DNA of 36,902 nucleotides from an uncultured beta proteobacterium (GCA_903826775.1 CAIKFU010000105.1:1-36902); one strand, 5' to 3'; numbered from the stretch's first letter, positions 1 to 8,947 are shown. Notes: a model not told the origin generated them from the letters alone. Numbers and translations are program-made.

Positions 1-453
1 CATGATGGTTTTTCCCGTATGCCGATTTTTAAGTTCGTTTAGTGCGCTATTGACTCGATTAGCAAATTGCATAATGCTTTCACCGCCGTCAAGTTCATGG
101 TTTGGATGCCGTTCACAGTATGCCTTCCAAATATAGGGCTGAAGTTGGGGAGCTTCATCGATTTTCATGCCTTGAAGGGCTCCATAATGGCGTTCCCTGA
201 GAGTTGGGGTAGCGATTGCTTTAAGGTTTAATGCTTGGGCTACCGCTTTTCCAGTATCGGCAGCGCGGAGTAAGTCACTCGTATACAGCAGGTCAAAGTG
301 AAGCCCAGATTGTTTTAGTGCCGTTGCCAGTTGTGCGGCTTGTTCTTGACCGCGCTGATTTAAATCAATATCGGTATGGCCTTGCATGCGTCGCTCTGCA
401 TTCCAACTGGTTTCTCCATGCCTTACCAGGCAAAATCGGGTTAAATTGTTCAT
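1..453 (-). CDS. histidine phosphatase family protein (phosphoglycerate mutase-like), 3' end cut by window edge
   Basis: This leftward reading frame runs open from an ATG at 453 to the window edge (151 codons), so the C-terminus is missing. The N-terminus carries the family signature Arg-His-Gly-Glu at residues 11-14 (LVRHGETSWN), where His12 would be the phosphorylated histidine. It is followed by GHTDIDLNQRGQEQA, a TSDLLRAADT segment and RERHYGALQG, all typical of the small cofactor-independent-like branch (GpmB/CobC/SixA type). The family removes phosphate from small metabolites or proteins, and the substrate cannot be told from this fragment. No strong ribosome binding site precedes the ATG. 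It is divergent from the isocitrate dehydrogenase gene, with 363 bp between the two starts. Family assignment is secure; specific function is unknown. Confidence 0.9.
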   Translation of the reverse strand, partial: MNNLTRFCLVRHGETSWNAERRMQGHTDIDLNQRGQEQAAQLATALKQSGLHFDLLYTSDLLRAADTGKAVAQALNLKAIATPTLRERHYGALQGMKIDEAPQLQPYIWKAYCERHPNHELDGGESIMQFANRVNSALNELKNRHTGKTIM

Positions 454-560
454 GGTGTTTTAATCAATACAATTGCATTGCTGTTCAAGTGTTTTTCGCT
501 CAGCCCTGACCAGCCCCACATTTTTCTTGAAGGTATTTTTGAGGATGAGGGCGTTAATTT

Positions 561-584
561 ACTTGATTTTGTCCTAAATCAAGT
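561..584. promoter_or_regulatory. perfect 9-bp inverted repeat, candidate operator
   Basis: ACTTGATTT (561-569) and AAATCAAGT (576-584) are exact reverse complements separated by 6 nt. No rightward gene ends upstream, and the leftward gene starts at 453, so a terminator role is unlikely. The repeat lies about 100 bp upstream of the predicted isocitrate dehydrogenase promoter. The TTGAT and ATCAA half-sites resemble FNR half-sites, but the 10-nt gap between them is too long for FNR. The regulator is unknown. Confidence 0.4.
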
Positions 585-683
585 GTTTTGGAGTTTTATT
601 TGACTGTAAATTTTCATTAAACCAGTTAATTCGGCCGCTATCCGTATTTGCCCCCCCTAGAAGCCATCAGGTTACTGTAGGAT

Positions 684-712
684 TTGGCTGGGTTAATGCA
701 ATGATTTAGAAT
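684..712 (+). promoter_or_regulatory. candidate sigma-70 promoter of isocitrate dehydrogenase
   Basis: TTGGCT (684-689) and TAGAAT (707-712) are separated by exactly 17 nt and lie just upstream of the gene. Transcription would start near 719, giving a leader of about 98 nt. Judged by eye only. Confidence 0.5.
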
Positions 713-816
713 AAAAGTCCTTACTACGTGTGGTGTTAATGGATAGCAATTTGGTAAGCGTAGGAAGAATGGGTAAATCCAACCCAAGTACATTCATCAA
801 AACCGAGGAAATATCA

Positions 817-3054
817 ATGGCTTCAGAGAAATCAAAGATTATTTACACATTAACAGACGAGGCGCCGCTTTTAGCGACTTGTGCTTTTTTGCCCATCATT
901 CGAACGTTTGCAGCGCCAGCTGGTATCGATATTGTTACAAGTGACATTTCGGTTGCAGCGCGTATTCTCGCCTCGTTTCCAGAGTGTTTAACGGAAGATC
1001 AAAAGGTTCCGGATAATTTAGCTGAACTGGGTCGCATGACATTGCTGCCCGATACCAACATCATCAAGTTGCCAAATATTAGCGCATCGGTCCCCCAATT
1101 GCAGGCGGCAATCAAGGAATTGCAATCTCACGGTTACAAAATCCCAGATTTTCCTGATGATCCCAAAACCGATGAAGAGAAGTCGATTCGAACGCGCTAT
1201 TCTGCATGTTTAGGCAGCGCCGTCAATCCAGTATTGCGAGAAGGCAATTCGGATCGCCGTGCTCCTCCCGCTGTTAAGCGATACGCTCGAAAAAACCCCC
1301 ATTCAATGGGTGAGTGGAGCCAGGCTTCCCGCACGCATGTGTCGCATATGCATGGCGGGGATTTTTACTCAAGTGAAAAGTCCATGACCATGACTAAAGC
1401 TTGCGACGTGAAGATGGATCTGGTGACCAAGAGCGGTAAGACCATTGTTCTAAAGCCCAAACTTTCCTTGCTGGAAGGGGAGATTATTGACAGCATGTAC
1501 ATGAGCAAAAAGGCATTGTGCGAATTCTATGAAAAGGAAATGGAAGATGCGTACAAGACCGGGTTAATGTTGTCTTTACACGTTAAAGCAACGATGATGA
1601 AAATTTCACATCCTATTGTTTTCGGACATGCGGTCAAGATTTTCTATAAGGATGCATTTGCAAAGCATGGAAAATTATTTGATGAGTTGGGTGTTAATCC
1701 TAATAATGGCTTAAGCAGCCTTTACGAAAAGATTGCAACTTTACCTGAATCGAAACGCGAGGAAATTATCAATGATTTGCATGCTTGTCACGAGCATCGT
1801 CCTGCGCTAGCAATGGTGGATTCGGCAAAAGGAATTTCAAATCTGCACTCTCCAAGCGATGTGATTGTTGATGCTTCAATGCCGGCTATGATTCGTATCG
1901 GCGGAAAAATGTGGGGTGCAGATGGGCGCCCACAGGATACGAAGGCCGTAATTCCCGAAAGCACCTTTGCCCGTATTTATCAAGAAATGATCAACTTCTG
2001 CAAGACTCATGGTAATTTTGATCCAACGACAATGGGTACAGTACCCAATGTGGGCTTGATGGCTCAACAGGCTGAAGAATACGGTTCACACGATAAAACG
2101 TTTGAAATCCCCGAGGCTGGTGTTGCGCGCGTAGTTGCTGATGATGGCACGGTACTTTTGGAACAAAATGTCGAAGAGGGTGATATTTGGCGTATGTGCC
2201 AGGTTAAGGATGCTCCGATTCGCGATTGGGTTAAGTTGGCGGTCAATCGTGCTAGGCTATCCAATACTCCTGCAATCTTCTGGCTGGATGAGTATCGACC
2301 ACATGAGGCTGAATTAACCAAGAAGGTAAAGACTTACCTAAAAGACTACGATTTGACTGGTTTGGATATTCAAATCATGTCACAAACTCGGGCTATGCGT
2401 TTTACGCTTGAACGCGTCATTCGAGGAAAAGATACGATTTCAGTAACCGGTAATATCCTACGCGATTATTTGACTGACCTATTTCCGATTATGGAGTTGG
2501 GCACAAGTGCCAAGATGCTTTCGATCGTACCACTGATGGCTGGTGGCGGGTTGTTTGAAACTGGTGCAGGTGGATCTGCTCCTAAACATGTAAAACAATT
2601 GGTTGAAGAAAATCATTTGCGTTGGGATTCGTTGGGTGAATTTTTGGCGTTGGCAGTCTCATTAGAGGATATTGGTGACAAGACCGGTAATAAAAAAGCC
2701 AAGATTTTAGCCAAAACACTGGACGATGCTACAGGCACTTTATTGGAAAACAGGAAGTCCCCATCAACTCGAACGGGAGAACTCGATAACCGAGGCAGTC
2801 AATTTTATTTAGCCATGTATTGGGCTAAAGCTTTAGCCGACCAAGCGGAAGATAAGGAATTGCAGGCTTACTTTGCGCCTTTAGCTAAGGTACTAACTGA
2901 GAATGAGCAGAAAATTGCTGATGAACTTAAGGTAGCTCAAGGACATGCTGTCGATATAGGCGGTTACTACGATGCCGATTCTGAAAAATGTAAAGCAGTG
3001 ATGCGGCCTAGTGCCACATTTAATGCCGCACTGGAAACTGTCCGCAGTACCTAA
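817..3054 (+). CDS. icd: NADP-dependent isocitrate dehydrogenase, monomeric type
   Basis: This 745-residue enzyme of the monomeric IDH family (usual length about 740) oxidatively decarboxylates isocitrate to 2-oxoglutarate with NADP+ in the TCA cycle. Diagnostic features are the N-terminal [20 protein letters not shown], the NSDRRAP substrate-binding motif with the following HSMGEWS and SHMHGGDFY segments, and [14 protein letters not shown] near the C-terminus. The reading frame stays open upstream to 730, but the ATG at 817 has a good ribosome site (GAGGAA, 804-809) and matches the family N-terminus, so the extra 29 residues are rejected. The gene stands alone, with a promoter candidate upstream and a strong terminator downstream. 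It is unrelated in sequence to the dimeric E. coli-type Icd. Confidence 0.96.
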   Translation: MASEKSKIIYTLTDEAPLLATCAFLPIIRTFAAPAGIDIVTSDISVAARILASFPECLTEDQKVPDNLAELGRMTLLPDTNIIKLPNISASVPQLQAAIKELQSHGYKIPDFPDDPKTDEEKSIRTRYSACLGSAVNPVLREGNSDRRAPPAVKRYARKNPHSMGEWSQASRTHVSHMHGGDFYSSEKSMTMTKACDVKMDLVTKSGKTIVLKPKLSLLEGEIIDSMYMSKKALCEFYEKEMEDAYKTGLMLSLHVKATMMKISHPIVFGHAVKIFYKDAFAKHGKLFDELGVNPNNGLSSLYEKIATLPESKREEIINDLHACHEHRPALAMVDSAKGISNLHSPSDVIVDASMPAMIRIGGKMWGADGRPQDTKAVIPESTFARIYQEMINFCKTHGNFDPTTMGTVPNVGLMAQQAEEYGSHDKTFEIPEAGVARVVADDGTVLLEQNVEEGDIWRMCQVKDAPIRDWVKLAVNRARLSNTPAIFWLDEYRPHEAELTKKVKTYLKDYDLTGLDIQIMSQTRAMRFTLERVIRGKDTISVTGNILRDYLTDLFPIMELGTSAKMLSIVPLMAGGGLFETGAGGSAPKHVKQLVEENHLRWDSLGEFLALAVSLEDIGDKTGNKKAKILAKTLDDATGTLLENRKSPSTRTGELDNRGSQFYLAMYWAKALADQAEDKELQAYFAPLAKVLTENEQKIADELKVAQGHAVDIGGYYDADSEKCKAVMRPSATFNAALETVRST

Positions 3055-3105
3055 TCAATAAATAAAATTAGCCGCGCAGCTAGGCGGCTCTGCAGTATGT
3101 AAATG

Positions 3106-3143
3106 GCAAACCATTCCATTTTTGGGGTGGTTTGCTTTTTTTT
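3106..3143 (+). terminator. rho-independent terminator after isocitrate dehydrogenase
   Basis: A 13-bp stem (3106-3118 with 3123-3135, two G-U pairs) with a TTTT loop is followed by eight T residues (3136-3143). A smaller GC-rich hairpin, AGCCGC / GCGGCT (3070-3075 with 3084-3089), lies just before it. Confidence 0.92.
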
Positions 3144-3199
3144 GGAGTTTTTCAAGCAATTATTTATACTGATCGATTAATTTAACTAAAGGAAATGCA

Positions 3200-4024
3200 A
3201 TGACTGGGGAAGAAATTCAGCGCATACAAAATATTCTCGTATCTTCAGCAACTGATTTGGGTCTTAAGCTTGTTGCGGCAATCGCATTTTGGGTTGTTGG
3301 TCGGTTTTTGATTGGGTTGGTGGAGAGGTTAGTACGAAAAGGATTGCAAAGACAAAAGGTTGATCCGACCGTATTGCGCTATCTTGGCTCTATTATCACT
3401 ATTACTTTAAATGTACTGTTGGTTGTCGGGATACTGGGTTACTTTGGATTTCAAACGACGACTTTCGCAGCATTATTTGCTACGGCAGGTATTGCAATTG
3501 GTGCAGCTTGGGCCGGACTTCTCTCGAATTTTGCAGCAGGAGTATTTTTAATTGTATTGCGCCCATTTACTGTCGGTGATATGGTTACTGCTGGCGGTGT
3601 TACTGGAACGGTAACTGAAATTGGACTATTTTCAACAGTTATTCATACGGCCGATAATGTCTCGACTTTGATTGGAAATAATAAGATTTTCGGGGACACA
3701 ATACAAAATTTTAGTAATACTCCTTATCGCCGTGTAGACCTAAAGTGTCAATTATCAGGGGCAGCTGATCATCTGGCAGCAATGAAGTTACTGAAAGAGA
3801 AGGTTGCTGAAATCCAAAATGTATTGCCTGAGCCAAATGTTGAAGTGGGAATTTTAGAATCGAATTTAATTGGACCAGTTTTGGCAGTAAGGCCTTATTG
3901 CAATAATCAGTTCTATTGGCAAGTGTATTTCGATGCAAATCAAGTGATTCGTGAATCGCTAACCGCCGCTGGATTTCCAAGCCCAATGCCAGCTCAGAAT
4001 GTTTTTGTAACCCAAAGTAGCTAG
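3200..4024 (+). CDS. small mechanosensitive ion channel, MscS family
   Basis: A 274-residue inner-membrane protein of the MscS family, which opens under membrane tension to release osmolytes during hypo-osmotic shock. Three hydrophobic segments are visible at about residues 19-41, 61-84 and 87-121. The third is the Gly/Ala-rich pore helix (GIAIGAAWAGLLSNFAAGVF), followed by the family hallmark RPFTVGD and the beta domain (GTVTEIGLFST...NVSTLIGNNKI). The length matches the E. coli MscS core, with no extra N-terminal domain. AAAGGAAA lies about 4 nt before the ATG at 3200. It stands between two terminators and appears to be monocistronic. Confidence 0.93.
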   Translation: MTGEEIQRIQNILVSSATDLGLKLVAAIAFWVVGRFLIGLVERLVRKGLQRQKVDPTVLRYLGSIITITLNVLLVVGILGYFGFQTTTFAALFATAGIAIGAAWAGLLSNFAAGVFLIVLRPFTVGDMVTAGGVTGTVTEIGLFSTVIHTADNVSTLIGNNKIFGDTIQNFSNTPYRRVDLKCQLSGAADHLAAMKLLKEKVAEIQNVLPEPNVEVGILESNLIGPVLAVRPYCNNQFYWQVYFDANQVIRESLTAAGFPSPMPAQNVFVTQSS

Positions 4025-4088
4025 TATTTACTTAATAAGCCTACTCTGATATTAATATTTTGAGTTGTGTGCTTAAATTTAAATTCAT

Positions 4089-4119
4089 AAAAAACCTCGC
4101 ATTTTCGGCGAGGTTTTTT
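4089..4119. terminator. bidirectional rho-independent terminator
   Basis: A 12-bp perfect stem, AAAAAACCTCGC (4089-4100) with GCGAGGTTTTTT (4108-4119), has a 7-nt loop. The A-run and T-run flanks let it work in both directions. It separates the convergent MscS and MBL-hydrolase genes. Confidence 0.93.
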
Positions 4120-4135
4120 ATAGTAACCTACGGAA

Positions 4136-4999
4136 TTAATACTCAACGGTTTGCCCTTCAGTCATTGGGACTATTTTGATTGAGCTGCCTTTCATAGCAG
4201 ACTGAAATTCAGCCAAAGTTCCTTTGGCCATTGGGTTTGAGTTGTAATGAATTGGGGTAACCATTTTTGGCTTAATCCAAGTCTTCAATGCATATGCTGC
4301 ATCGTCTGGGTCCATAGTGAAATTGCCACCAATGGGTATGAGTACGAGATCTGGTTTGTAGTATTCGCTAATAAATTTCATATCACCGAATAGTCCCGTA
4401 TCACCCATATGCCAGATTTTGAACCCATTTTCAAGCTCAATGATATAACCCATGGCCTCTCCTGCTGGAAGTGCCTCAGGTTTATCGGTAGCAGGGTTTT
4501 TTAAAACCAAAAGAGATGAATGTTCAGCTTGTACTGCCGTTATTTTAATTCCAGGTGCAGGATTGACATGGCCGGTTTTATTAAAACGATGCCCTAATTC
4601 TGCTGGAATGGTGCCTGAAAGTATCAGGGGGGTAACCATATCAGCCGGACCATAAAGTTTGGTGTTATTTAGTTTGGCGATAGCAGGTGCGTCTCCCAGA
4701 TGGTCGACGTGCCCATGGGTTACCAAGAGGATGTCAATTGGGCCGAGGGCAGCGAAATCGGTTTTGTAGATTGCTGGAGTTTTTGGACCTGCTGATAACC
4801 ATGGATCGATCAGGATGATTTTTCCAGCGGGTGTTTTGATGCGAAATCCGGCTTGACCTAACCAAAGTACCTCGGTTTTTGATTTAGCGGTTGTGCTGGT
4901 TGAAGCTTCTTTTTGAGCAAGGGCCATGTCAGCAAATAGAAATGACAGAAAAGATAAGACAAGTATTGCTGGTTTTCGAATGCGATGAGTAAAGTTCAT
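4136..4999 (-). CDS. exported metal-dependent hydrolase, metallo-beta-lactamase fold
   Basis: A 287-residue protein with a signal peptide (cleavage probably after ALA, residue 28), so it should act in the periplasm. The MBL-fold metal motif HxHxDH is seen as THGHVDH (His95, His97, Asp99, His100), followed by AEHSS, a GDTGLFGD metal-bridging aspartate and a late HYNSNP histidine. It resembles the UPF0173 (YtkL-like) branch, whose substrates are mostly unknown; hydrolysis of an ester, lactone or phosphoester is the class expectation. AGAAGGAAA lies upstream of the ATG. It follows the c-heme propeller gene by about 56 bp and is probably cotranscribed with it. It is clearly paralogous to the protein at 25059-25859, with shared PAEL..RFNK, PG.KITAV.AEHSS and ELENGFKI..GDT segments. 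Confidence 0.88.
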   Translation of the reverse strand: MNFTHRIRKPAILVLSFLSFLFADMALAQKEASTSTTAKSKTEVLWLGQAGFRIKTPAGKIILIDPWLSAGPKTPAIYKTDFAALGPIDILLVTHGHVDHLGDAPAIAKLNNTKLYGPADMVTPLILSGTIPAELGHRFNKTGHVNPAPGIKITAVQAEHSSLLVLKNPATDKPEALPAGEAMGYIIELENGFKIWHMGDTGLFGDMKFISEYYKPDLVLIPIGGNFTMDPDDAAYALKTWIKPKMVTPIHYNSNPMAKGTLAEFQSAMKGSSIKIVPMTEGQTVEY

Positions 5000-5055
5000 G
5001 TATATATTTCCTTCTGTTAAGTTGTGGTCGGGGGAAGCTCTTAAAATTTAATGCA

Positions 5056-6738
5056 TTAGTTCAATGTTTCAATTTTTACAATTGAGGCGCCATGGTTATT
5101 GCCCACCCATAGAATGGGTCGAGGTGTGGCTTCCTCAATAAATACCCGTCTAATGTTGGTTGAGCTTGGTAAAAGATATTCAACAATCTGGCTGTTCTGC
5201 AGATTGAGGCGCGCTATCTTGTCGGTCGTCATTGAGCCCGTCCATACATAATTATTTCGGTCCTTGATGGCATCATAGGGCGCTGAATAGGGAGTCGGCA
5301 CTAACCACTCTTTCATCTCACCGGTTTTCGTATCTAGCATACCAATCTTATGTCCGCGATATTCGCCAACCCATAATCGATCTTGATCATCCATAGTACC
5401 GCGTCGTGGTGACGCACCTTTTGTCGGAAAACTATAGAATGAAATTTGACCGCTAATTGCGTCTATACGCCCGATTTCTTGCTGCCTAAAATCAGTAAAG
5501 AAAACGTTATTCTTTGAATCTGAAATAACGTCATAAATATTATGCTGCTCTTTGGAGTCCTTAAAAGGAGCCCAGGTTTCAACATTGCCGGTTTTAATGT
5601 CAAATCGATGTACCCCAGCAAAACCGCTATTTTGAGCCCAGACCTTTCCGTCTACGTTCCGGTTATAAGGCGCAACCTGATTTAATTGAGTGGAAGGTAG
5701 ATTATCTTTTGGGGCAGGACGAAAATACTCAAATTTCTCAGTATTGGGGTCAAATCGGGCAATAGAAGCTTGGTACATATTGCCAATCCACAGCTGACCA
5801 TCCCGATCCTCACGAATCGCAAGTATCCCTTTGGGATAGTCGGGTTTTGAAATATCCACTTCAAACTCTTTAATGGAGCCGGTTCCCGGATCCATTCGAC
5901 CAATAATCTGTTCGCTAAAACTGGAATACCAAACCTGTCCCGATTTGCTGACTATCACATCATGCGCTTGCAATAGCGGCCTAGGTAATCCGTATTCGGT
6001 ATAGATTACTTTTGTAGATTCACCAGTAGGCCTAGGAAATGTTTTTAATGCATAAGCCCAGGTGGGTCGATTATGAAGGTTGATTTGCGCTAAGAACTCG
6101 CCCATTTCGCGGTAAATATTGACCCGATCCTCGCCTTGCTCTTCCATTACTCGTGCACCCTTTCGCATCTGAGGGGCCCCGGGCATACTTTGGTTAACAT
6201 AGCTTTGCATGCGGGGAAGCACAACCGTTAAAAAATCTTCGCTGCTATATTTAGACCTTACAACCCGATCCAATGTGTGACAAGTAACGCAAGTCAGCAG
6301 TGAGCGCTTTTCCCGGTCAGAGCCGGGCATACTTGCCATCCACTCGGCATTGGTTAGTTGTGCAGCAAGATCAGCAGTTTTTTTAAGTCGGATATCAAGG
6401 TTTGCTACCTTGTTGGGTTGCAGTGTTACTGATTGAGGTTTTTCTAGTTCATAACCAGTAGCGCGAATTTTGATTTGATATTGCCCTGGCGATAGTTTGG
6501 ATCTTGGAAATTTGTAAAGACCTTCTTCGTTACTGATGACAGAGATCGTGATTGGAGAGTTGATTCGTTTTGCGCTAACTATTACACCTTCCATTTTTCC
6601 TTCCGCTTGTGACCTCACTATCCCACGCATAGCCAATTCATCATCAAATTCATTGGCAGCTCTTGCCGTATGGGTGTAATAACTTAGAATAAATACGATC
6701 TGCACGCATAAAATTGCGTAGAATTTAATTTTGCTCAA
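5056..6738 (-). CDS. exported c-heme protein with carboxypeptidase-regulatory-like domain and Vgb-type beta-propeller
   Basis: About 560 residues in three parts: a signal peptide (KFYAILCVQIVFILSYY, cleavage near ARA), a carboxypeptidase-regulatory-like beta-sandwich (about residues 38-120: SNEEGLYKFP, PGQYQIKIRATGYE), a c-type heme site CVTCH (about residues 150-154), and a C-terminal seven-bladed-type propeller of repeated RxDPxTG..EF / W.G....I.R units as in virginiamycin B lyase-like proteins (about residues 230-560). An extracytoplasmic sugar or alcohol oxidation or sensing role is possible, but no substrate can be read. The frame is open to a TTG at 6750. The TTG at 6738 is preferred because GGAG lies 6 nt before it and it gives a compact basic signal-peptide start. 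Vgb lyase activity itself is not claimed. Confidence 0.82.
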   Translation of the reverse strand: MSKIKFYAILCVQIVFILSYYTHTARAANEFDDELAMRGIVRSQAEGKMEGVIVSAKRINSPITISVISNEEGLYKFPRSKLSPGQYQIKIRATGYELEKPQSVTLQPNKVANLDIRLKKTADLAAQLTNAEWMASMPGSDREKRSLLTCVTCHTLDRVVRSKYSSEDFLTVVLPRMQSYVNQSMPGAPQMRKGARVMEEQGEDRVNIYREMGEFLAQINLHNRPTWAYALKTFPRPTGESTKVIYTEYGLPRPLLQAHDVIVSKSGQVWYSSFSEQIIGRMDPGTGSIKEFEVDISKPDYPKGILAIREDRDGQLWIGNMYQASIARFDPNTEKFEYFRPAPKDNLPSTQLNQVAPYNRNVDGKVWAQNSGFAGVHRFDIKTGNVETWAPFKDSKEQHNIYDVISDSKNNVFFTDFRQQEIGRIDAISGQISFYSFPTKGASPRRGTMDDQDRLWVGEYRGHKIGMLDTKTGEMKEWLVPTPYSAPYDAIKDRNNYVWTGSMTTDKIARLNLQNSQIVEYLLPSSTNIRRVFIEEATPRPILWVGNNHGASIVKIETLN

Positions 6739-6972
6739 TCTTGTCTCCAATGTTCTAGGTGAGTTGGTAATTTTTTAGTAAACAAACATTAATTCCAACC
6801 TTCTATCCTTTACAGCTATGCAATCTTATTACGCTTTTTTGTTGTTTGCGTTTGCCCGTGAATTAGAATTTAATTTGTTGCATAGCAATATAAATTGGAC
6901 TTTTTAAAACTCCTATTAAGATGTTGTTATAAAACGCGTCGTCTTAAATTAGTGCGGTGGTATTTCACAACA

Positions 6973-6986
6973 TTGATTTGGATCAA
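6973..6986. promoter_or_regulatory. perfect FNR/ANR box
   Basis: TTGAT-TTGG-ATCAA matches the full palindromic consensus TTGAT-N4-ATCAA. The centre (6979.5) is 41.5 bp upstream of position 7021, and a -10-like TATTTC lies at 7008-7013. This is the geometry of an FNR class II activated promoter, with a leader of about 94 nt to korC. Confidence 0.75.
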
Positions 6987-7007
6987 GCTGAGGGTTTGTT
7001 AATGAAG

Positions 7008-7013
7008 TATTTC
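7008..7013 (+). promoter_or_regulatory. candidate -10 element of the FNR-dependent kor promoter
   Basis: TATTTC sits about one position from the ideal -12 to -7 placement if the FNR box is centred at -41.5. There is no good -35 hexamer, as expected when the activator replaces it. Confidence 0.45.
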
Positions 7014-7114
7014 GAAGGTGGCTTGGGGTTAACCCGAGACATCTCTTTTTAGTGAATGCGTAGAATGAATGCACCCAAAATGCTCGATAAACAACATGGG
7101 GATAGGAGAGAGTT

Positions 7115-8947
7115 TTGCAAACCAATATAGTTGATCCAAACTATTTTCACAAAGTAGTTGATTGCCAATGGGCGTGTCCAGCGCATACACCAGTTCCTGA
7201 GTACATCCGGTTAATTGCACAAGGGCAATATAGCGATGCCTATATGGTGAATTGGGTATCGAATGTGTTTCCCGGAGTGCTAGGACGGACGTGCGATCGT
7301 CCGTGTGAGCCAGCATGCCGTCGAGGTCGTGTTGAGGAAAACAATGGCTCTGATCCGGAGCCTGTAGCAATTTGTAGGCTGAAGCGGGTTGCAGCCGACC
7401 TCAAGGGTGATGTGAAAGCCAGGATGCCTAAAGCAGGCCCAAAAAATGGAAAACGCATAGCTTGCGTTGGCGCTGGTCCTTCCTCATTAACAGTGGCTCG
7501 AGATTTGGCGCCATTAGGGTATGAAATTACAGTTTTTGATGGAGAAGCCAAGGCCGGTGGATTTATACGTTCTCAAATCCCTCGCTTTCGTTTGCCTGAA
7601 TCGGTAATTGATGAGGAGACTGGTTATATTCTCGATCTTGGTGTCAATTTTAAATCCGGGCATCGCATTGATTCAATTAATGCGTTAATAAGTCAAGGGT
7701 ATGACGCAGTGTATGTAGGGTGTGGCGCACCTAGAGGCAGGGATTTGGATATCCCAGGGCGTCAGGAAGCATCCGAGCAAATCCATATTGGAATTGATTG
7801 GCTTGCATCAGTTTCATTTGGTCATGTTACAAGGATTGCTAAAAAAGTAATTGTTCTGGGTGGTGGCAATACCGCCATGGATTGCTGTAGATCAGCACGC
7901 CGTCTAGGCAGTGACGATGTTAAGGTTATTGTGCGAAGCGGTTTTGAGGAAATGAAAGCTTCTCCTTGGGAAAAGGAAGATGCAATTCATGAAGGCATTC
8001 CCATAATTAATTTTCATGTTCCGAAGAGTTTTGAATGCGTTAACGGAAAATTGGTTGGAATGAAATTTGAAGTAGTGAAGGCGGTTTATGATGACCAGGG
8101 TAAGCGTAGCTTGGTTCCATCAGGAGAGCCGGATGCTTATTTCGAGTGCGATACGGTTTTATTGGCGGTTGGGCAAGAAAATGCGTTCCCATGGATTGAG
8201 GCAAGTAGTGGAGTCCAGTTTAATCGATGGGGATTGCCTGTGTTGGACAGCAACACCTTTCAATCAACAAATTCAAAAGTCTTTTTTGGCGGTGACGCCG
8301 CGTTTGGCCCGAAAAATATTATTACAGCGGTTGCTCATGGCCATGAGGTTGCAGTTTCAATTGACCGTTTTCTGAATAGCGAGGATGTTGGACGCCGCCC
8401 ACCTCCTACAACCAATTTGATGTCCCAGAAAATGGGGATTCATGAATGGAGCTATCACAATGATGTATCGGGTGATATTCGTAATCGAGTCCCTTGGGCC
8501 GAGGCGGAAATGGCCTTGGCCAATATCCGGGTTGAGGTCGAACTGGGTTTTGATGCGGCAACGGCTTTTAAGGAGGCAAATCGCTGCTTAAATTGCGATG
8601 TCCAGACTGTTTTTACTCGTGAGACTTGCATTGAATGTGATGCTTGCGTTGATATCTGTCCGATGGATTGCATAACCTTTACTGCAAGCTGCGATTCTGA
8701 AGGCGAGCTCAGGAAACATCTAAAGGCACCCGCTTTAAATCTTGCTCAGGATCTATACGTATCTGCAAGCCTAAAATCTGGCCGCATTATGGTTAAGGAT
8801 GAGGATGTGTGTTTGCATTGCGGTTTATGCGCTGAACGGTGCCCAACTGGCGCATGGGATATGCAGAAATTTTTACTTAATACAACACAAGCAGGGCCGC
8901 ATTGCCGTGATGACAAGGTTGGTCGGAAATCGGTGGAGGCCGTATGA
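7115..8947 (+). CDS. korC: KorC-like NAD(P)/FAD Fe-S oxidoreductase subunit (GltD family with ferredoxin domain)
   Basis: A 610-residue protein with an N-terminal Fe-S adrenodoxin-reductase-like domain as in glutamate synthase small subunit (DCQWACPAHTPV; CDRPCEPACRRGRVEE), an FAD Rossmann site (CVGAGPSSLT), an NAD(P) site (VLGGGNTAMDCCRSARR) and GGDAAFGP. A C-terminal ferredoxin module has two 4Fe-4S motifs (CIECDACVDICP, CLHCGLCAERCP). It should shuttle electrons between the KorAB Fe-S centres and NAD(P). Thauera and Azoarcus 2-oxoglutarate:NADP oxidoreductase has such a third subunit (KorC). The start is TTG at 7115 with a strong TAGGAGAG site 4-11 nt upstream; no ATG gives a better N-terminus. 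The stop overlaps the korA start (ATGA). The gene symbol is by analogy. Confidence 0.85.
   Translation: MQTNIVDPNYFHKVVDCQWACPAHTPVPEYIRLIAQGQYSDAYMVNWVSNVFPGVLGRTCDRPCEPACRRGRVEENNGSDPEPVAICRLKRVAADLKGDVKARMPKAGPKNGKRIACVGAGPSSLTVARDLAPLGYEITVFDGEAKAGGFIRSQIPRFRLPESVIDEETGYILDLGVNFKSGHRIDSINALISQGYDAVYVGCGAPRGRDLDIPGRQEASEQIHIGIDWLASVSFGHVTRIAKKVIVLGGGNTAMDCCRSARRLGSDDVKVIVRSGFEEMKASPWEKEDAIHEGIPIINFHVPKSFECVNGKLVGMKFEVVKAVYDDQGKRSLVPSGEPDAYFECDTVLLAVGQENAFPWIEASSGVQFNRWGLPVLDSNTFQSTNSKVFFGGDAAFGPKNIITAVAHGHEVAVSIDRFLNSEDVGRRPPPTTNLMSQKMGIHEWSYHNDVSGDIRNRVPWAEAEMALANIRVEVELGFDAATAFKEANRCLNCDVQTVFTRETCIECDACVDICPMDCITFTASCDSEGELRKHLKAPALNLAQDLYVSASLKSGRIMVKDEDVCLHCGLCAERCPTGAWDMQKFLLNTTQAGPHCRDDKVGRKSVEAV

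Larger units (their letters stand above)
454..816. other. 363-bp divergent intergenic region (histidine phosphatase / isocitrate dehydrogenase)
   Basis: No convincing gene is seen here. It holds a candidate promoter for the isocitrate dehydrogenase (684-712), a 9-bp perfect inverted repeat (561-584) and a long leader before the ATG at 817. A run of C residues lies at about 650-657. Confidence 0.6.
6739..7114. other. 376-bp divergent regulatory region upstream of the kor operon
   Basis: No gene is supported here. It contains the FNR/ANR box at 6973-6986 and a matching -10 element for the rightward kor operon. The leftward propeller gene must also be driven from here, but no clear promoter was picked out for it. 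Confidence 0.6.

Noticed and set aside
231..509. 92-codon open frame on the + strand
   Set aside because: It is antisense to the histidine phosphatase, which has a clear RHGE motif; the translated sequence shows no family features.
730..816. 29-residue N-terminal extension of isocitrate dehydrogenase
   Set aside because: The ribosome site and the family N-terminus both point to the ATG at 817; the extension overlaps the predicted leader.
5056..6738. Virginiamycin B lyase (antibiotic resistance) call for the propeller protein
   Set aside because: Only the propeller repeat is shared; the exported location, heme motif and sandwich domain do not fit a cytoplasmic streptogramin lyase.
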